Part shown: piece after piece, positions 8,128 through 10,641 of the stretch
Layout: every line of letters starts with the position of its first letter
Position numbering within the stretch: the first letter of the stretch is position 1
Assembly (NCBI GenBank): GCA_036939355.1
Contig: JALLAP010000798.1
Coordinates: 1 to 10,641, forward strand
Origin: Thalassiosira profunda
Taxonomy: Eukaryota > Bacillariophyta > Thalassiosirophyceae > Thalassiosirales > Thalassiosiraceae
Direction of reading: 5' to 3'
Length of the DNA: 10,641 nucleotides
The notes under the pieces: model-generated
Seen by the model: only the letters and a program-made list of their open reading frames with translations
The model's database searches: none
Told to the model about the DNA's origin: nothing
Position numbers and translations under genes: made by a program

Positions 8128-8734
8128 GCGGCCAATTGCCACCGGGGCGATATGGCTCGAGCATTCACCTGGTTTCTCCAGAGTGCTCGGGGGCTTGTCC
8201 AAAAGGCACATATTTGGGTACAACTGTCCACTCTGATTAACTCTTCATTCTGCCGAGAACAACTTCTTACATTCAGCGTCTTCTTTCCAACAGACAAGGC
8301 GGGTGGCAAGTCCGCGGCCGACTGCCGACCTTGTCCGAAAGGGACTTTTGGAGATGCGCAAGGGCTGGCCACTCGAGAATGCTCGGGCCTGTGCTCCGAC
8401 CTCAACACAGTGAAGACCAAATTTTATGGCACCGAGGAAGGTTTGACATCGAGGAGCGGGTGCAAGGAATGTCCCGAGAGGTCGTTGGATAGGCAGTGCG
8501 ACAACAAGAAGGCTTTCTTGGAGAGGTATTTGTAAACAGCTCAACTTCACGCTACTTGGTCGAGGGATGTCCCGGAAAAGACAAGGGGCTAGAGCAAAAG
8601 ATAACAGCTTCTCTTACAGAGAGCAATTCCCTTACACTTCACTGCTCACACCGCCCCGGTTGCTCTCGGAGTCCTTGAGCAGCGAGGTCTTTGCCGAGTG
8701 GGCGGCCGCCCGCGTCAGAAACCCCATGTCTTAG
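8128..8734 (+). CDS. 3' exons of the secreted cysteine-rich protein (GRYG...CSGxCPKGT modules)
   Basis: Exon C (8128-8217) reads GQLPPGRYGSS...SPECSGACPKGTYL. A 76-nt intron (GTACAACT donor, TTTCCAACAG acceptor, 8218-8293) joins it in phase to exon D (8294-8525), DKAGG...CRPCPKGTFGDAQGLATRECSGLC...YGTEEGLTSRSGCKECP. A further 94-nt intron (GTATTTG donor, CTTCTCTTACAG acceptor, 8526-8619) joins exon E (8620-8734), which adds 37 residues (EQFPYTSLLTPPRLLSES...) and stops at TAG 8732-8734; without that splice the frame ends at 8535. The CPxGTxG...GLxxxxCSGxC pattern is that of ephrin-receptor-like/GCC2-GCC3-like repeats of protist surface proteins. With the exons at 2889-3166 the product is 207 residues with a signal peptide. 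Exon C has no start of its own that gives a sensible N-terminus, which supports its being a continuation. It could also be a decayed paralogue fragment. Exon E is the least certain part. Confidence 0.58.
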
Positions 8735-8778
8735 CATCGATTTTGGCGGGCGAAATGGCCTTTTCTCAGCATCCCACG

Positions 8779-9001
8779 TAACCCTAACCCTAACCCACAA
8801 ATGTCTTCGTCGGTGTTAGGGACGAGAAGTTTCGGGTTAGGGTTCGGGTTAGGATTCGGTTGGTTCTCAGGTTAGGGTTGATCTGGAGTTGTCGGTTTGC
8901 TTCGGGTTAGGGCAGTGGGTTAGGGCTCGGGTTAGGTTTCAGTTTGTAGCTTAGGGTTCAGTTCAGACTTCGGGTTGAGCTTCTGGTTAGGGTTGGGGTG
9001 G
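8779..9001. repeat. Interstitial degenerate telomere repeats (TTAGGG type) with orientation switch
   Basis: Three TAACCC units stand at 8779-8796. From 8816 the strand switches to TTAGGG-type units, many spaced by TTC, CTC or CAGT and many decayed (TTAGGA, TTAGGT, CTTAGGGTTC, GGTTGAG), ending with GGTTAGGGTTGGGG near 8998. There are about ten recognisable TTAGGG-type units. The order CCCTAA then TTAGGG is the reverse of a head-to-head chromosome fusion. The tract sits between the end of the cysteine-rich gene and the start of the carrier gene, so it may lie in the carrier's promoter or 5' UTR. Confidence 0.88.
8904..8931 (+). promoter_or_regulatory. Predicted G-quadruplex motif upstream of the carrier gene
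   Basis: Five GGG runs separated by TTA, CAGT, TTA and CTC satisfy the standard G3 loop 1-7 pattern on the strand that is sense for the carrier. A second, weaker run of this kind lies at about 8834-8852. Whether it folds or matters for transcription is inference. Confidence 0.6.
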
Positions 9002-9128
9002 AAAAGCTGACACGCCCCTTCACTTCTCACTCCTCCTCGTCACTCCTCGCCTCCCGCTCCTCCCCGAGCGGCGCCACGTCCCACACATACGGGCTCCCGC
9101 CGGCGCCGGCCCGTGGTCGTGCACCGCG

Positions 9129-10641
9129 ATGAACGGAGCGGCGGCGCTGTTGCCCCTGCTCGCGGCGATCGTTTCGGGGTGCGGCGCGTTCTCTCCTTCT
9201 TGTCACCTTCACCGTCGGTGCACTCGACGGCCACTCCGCGGTGGGCTGCAGCTGCGGAGATCCGCTCCGCCATTATTTTGCAATTGGGAGGAGGAAAACG
9301 ACGAAGGCGAACAGCGCTTGGTTGCTGGGGAATCGATGCAATCGGCTCTAGCAGCAGCGTCTTTCATCGTTGTTGGTGCATCAGTCCTCGTCGATCCGTC
9401 GTCAGCTTATGCGCATGAGCCATCGTCCAGCATAATATTGCAACAGCGTGAGAAAGTAGCGGCCCCGTCCGGAAACTTTATTGAGGCTGCGTTTCAGGGT
9501 TTCGTGCGGAAGGGGGCATCGCCACCGTCAAAGGCACTAGAATCGATGCAGCGGCCAATACTGCTTGCCCTATCTGATGAAGCAATTGATGTTGCAGCAA
9601 AAGTAGACGCGGGAACAGAGAGGCAATCACCGACGCAACAATCTGCAAATACAGCGCCTCCAAAAGTGAGCGCAGAACAGCAGCAACCGATCCAGGGGGA
9701 ACTGCAACCCATAGACGTGAAGAAAATCGCCGAGGAGAATACCATCGACGTGGAGCTCGCCTGCCCTCCCTCAAATCGGCCTCTAGACGTTTCGGGGCCT
9801 CCGTCCGCCGTGGTGAAGATCGACCGCGACACCTTTCAAAAAGTGAAGGTCGTAACACCTCCGTTCCTGCAGTACCTCCCTTCGTCGGTCCAGCCGCTTC
9901 TATCACGGCAGTTCCAATCACTGCAAGTGTTGAAGTCTATTCCGAACGATCAGCTCTTCATTGCGTCTGTGTTTGCCGGGAGCCTGACAGAGATGATACG
10001 AACAAGCGCGCTGTATCCGCTGAGCACTGTCAAAGCGCGAGTGCAGGCGAGAACGGCGCGGAGAACGAATAGAGATCGACCGATGCTGCGGAAACTGCGC
10101 GTGACATGGCTGTCGTTCCTGTATGAAACCAAACGAGGAGATTGGTACGCAGGGCTCTTGCCAACACTGCTCATCACAGTGCCAGCATCAGGAGTGTACT
10201 CGGGAGCGAAGGAGGTAACTCGCCGCGCTTTTTCCATGGCCATACAGGTCGAGCTGGTCCAAAACCTGTTTCCTGGAGACGCAACGGCATCGTCGTATTA
10301 CAGCGCACTTGTCGTTAACTTGTTCGCGGCCTTCGTTGCAGACATTGCCTCGGCGGTAATACGCACGCCTGCAGATGTCTTATCCCTGCGATTGCAAGTG
10401 TTCGGTGACAATAATGTGAAGTCGGACTTTGGCAGCTGGTTCAAAGACAGTGCTGCCATTCTTCCGGCAATGGTGATAACAGAGATTCCATTTTTGCTGA
10501 GCCGCGTCTTCCTGAATGCAGCCGTCACTACCAGCGGGGAGAATTTGGGGCAGTATGAGCTTGAGACAATTGCCATTGCGTGTCTGTGCGCCTTCTTGAC
10601 GACACCGTTCGATGTGGCGAGGACGCGAATACTGTTGCCCG
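9129..10641 (+). CDS. Plastid-targeted mitochondrial-carrier-family (SLC25) transporter, 3' end outside the window
   Basis: A single open frame of 504 codons runs to the window edge. Residues 1-20 are a signal peptide (MNGAAALLPLLAAIVSGCGA) cleaved before Phe21 in GAFSPS, a good ASAFAP-type site, followed by an Arg-rich transit-like stretch to about 50. A second hydrophobic segment (72-88) ends in SSAYA-HE, which looks like another signal-peptidase site. A long Gln/Pro/Glu-rich linker leads to the carrier domain from about 270. The three carrier repeats carry P-x-[DE]-x-x-[KR]-type signatures: YPLSTVKARVQ (Pro297), TPADVLSLRLQ (Pro414; longer spacing to Arg421) and TPFDVARTR (Pro493). Paired helices surround them (AGSLTEMIRTSAL; LPTLLITVPASGVYSGAKE; VNLFAAFVADIASAVI). 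SLC25 proteins exchange small metabolites; plastid members include S-adenosylmethionine and nucleotide carriers, and this substrate is undetermined. The first signature has Ser where Asp or Glu is usual. The last helix and the stop lie beyond the window. Confidence 0.9.
   Translation, partial: MNGAAALLPLLAAIVSGCGAFSPSCHLHRRCTRRPLRGGLQLRRSAPPLFCNWEEENDEGEQRLVAGESMQSALAAASFIVVGASVLVDPSSAYAHEPSSSIILQQREKVAAPSGNFIEAAFQGFVRKGASPPSKALESMQRPILLALSDEAIDVAAKVDAGTERQSPTQQSANTAPPKVSAEQQQPIQGELQPIDVKKIAEENTIDVELACPPSNRPLDVSGPPSAVVKIDRDTFQKVKVVTPPFLQYLPSSVQPLLSRQFQSLQVLKSIPNDQLFIASVFAGSLTEMIRTSALYPLSTVKARVQARTARRTNRDRPMLRKLRVTWLSFLYETKRGDWYAGLLPTLLITVPASGVYSGAKEVTRRAFSMAIQVELVQNLFPGDATASSYYSALVVNLFAAFVADIASAVIRTPADVLSLRLQVFGDNNVKSDFGSWFKDSAAILPAMVITEIPFLLSRVFLNAAVTTSGENLGQYELETIAIACLCAFLTTPFDVARTRILLP

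Noticed and set aside
7761..8420. Minus-strand open frame of 219 codons
   Set aside because: It is antisense to the cysteine-rich exons C and D and crosses their intron; it shows no recognisable protein features.
8779..9001. True chromosome end or end-to-end fusion
   Set aside because: Genes continue on both sides, the units are degenerate, and the order CCCTAA then TTAGGG is the wrong way round for a head-to-head fusion.
9113..9418. Plus-strand open frame starting just before the carrier
   Set aside because: It is in a different frame from the carrier, is Arg/Ser-rich and lacks features, whereas the frame from 9129 gives a textbook plastid leader and runs into the carrier domain.
9478..10576. 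Several minus-strand open frames (9478-9921, 9950-10243, 10298-10576)
   Set aside because: All are antisense to the carrier, whose three signature motifs fix the coding strand.
1..10641. tRNA, rRNA, retroelement or prokaryotic defence system
   Set aside because: No cloverleaf, rRNA core, reverse transcriptase or integrase motif, or defence gene set was visible on either strand.

Overview
The window looks like nuclear DNA from an alga with a complex (secondary, red-lineage) plastid, such as a stramenopile, haptophyte or cryptophyte. Three things point there: dense genes with short introns of 69-94 nt and good GT...AG borders; two proteins whose N-termini read as a signal peptide ending next to a Phe, followed by a basic transit-like stretch (the ASAFAP-type leader of such plastids); and TTAGGG-type telomere repeats. 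No bacterial operon layout is present. The species cannot be told from the sequence alone.

Layout. At 1-555 (+) lies the 3' part of an unrecognised gene, with a frame switch near 294-369 that a 76-nt intron would explain. At 622-1893 (-) is a single-exon PfkB-family sugar kinase with a signal peptide. It is divergently paired, over 110 bp, with a two-exon gene at 2004-2686 (+) for a small plastid-targeted membrane protein built on a duplicated LPAGP...GAAEG module. A 61-nt hairpin follows at 2735-2795.

At 2889-3166 (+) are the first exons of a secreted cysteine-rich protein (CP-GTYRD...C-x-x-C modules). The same module series resumes at 8128-8734 (+), with matching reading phase. Between these halves, on the opposite strand, sits a seven-exon gene (7731 down to 3182) that I join into a 1364-residue protein. 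It has a low-complexity, basic N-terminal half, an unrecognised middle domain, a GIY-YIG-like core at about residues 838-989 and an unrecognised C-terminus. I read this as a gene nested in, or inserted into, the cysteine-rich host gene. It is the most unusual structure in the window.

From 8779 to about 9000 there is an interstitial, degenerate telomere-repeat tract that switches orientation and holds a strong G-quadruplex motif. Immediately after it, a single-exon gene (9129 to the window end, +) encodes an SLC25-type carrier with a plastid leader, cut off by the window edge.

The two plastid-targeted proteins and the sugar kinase suggest ordinary plastid and endomembrane functions. I see no shared pathway that ties the genes of the window together.
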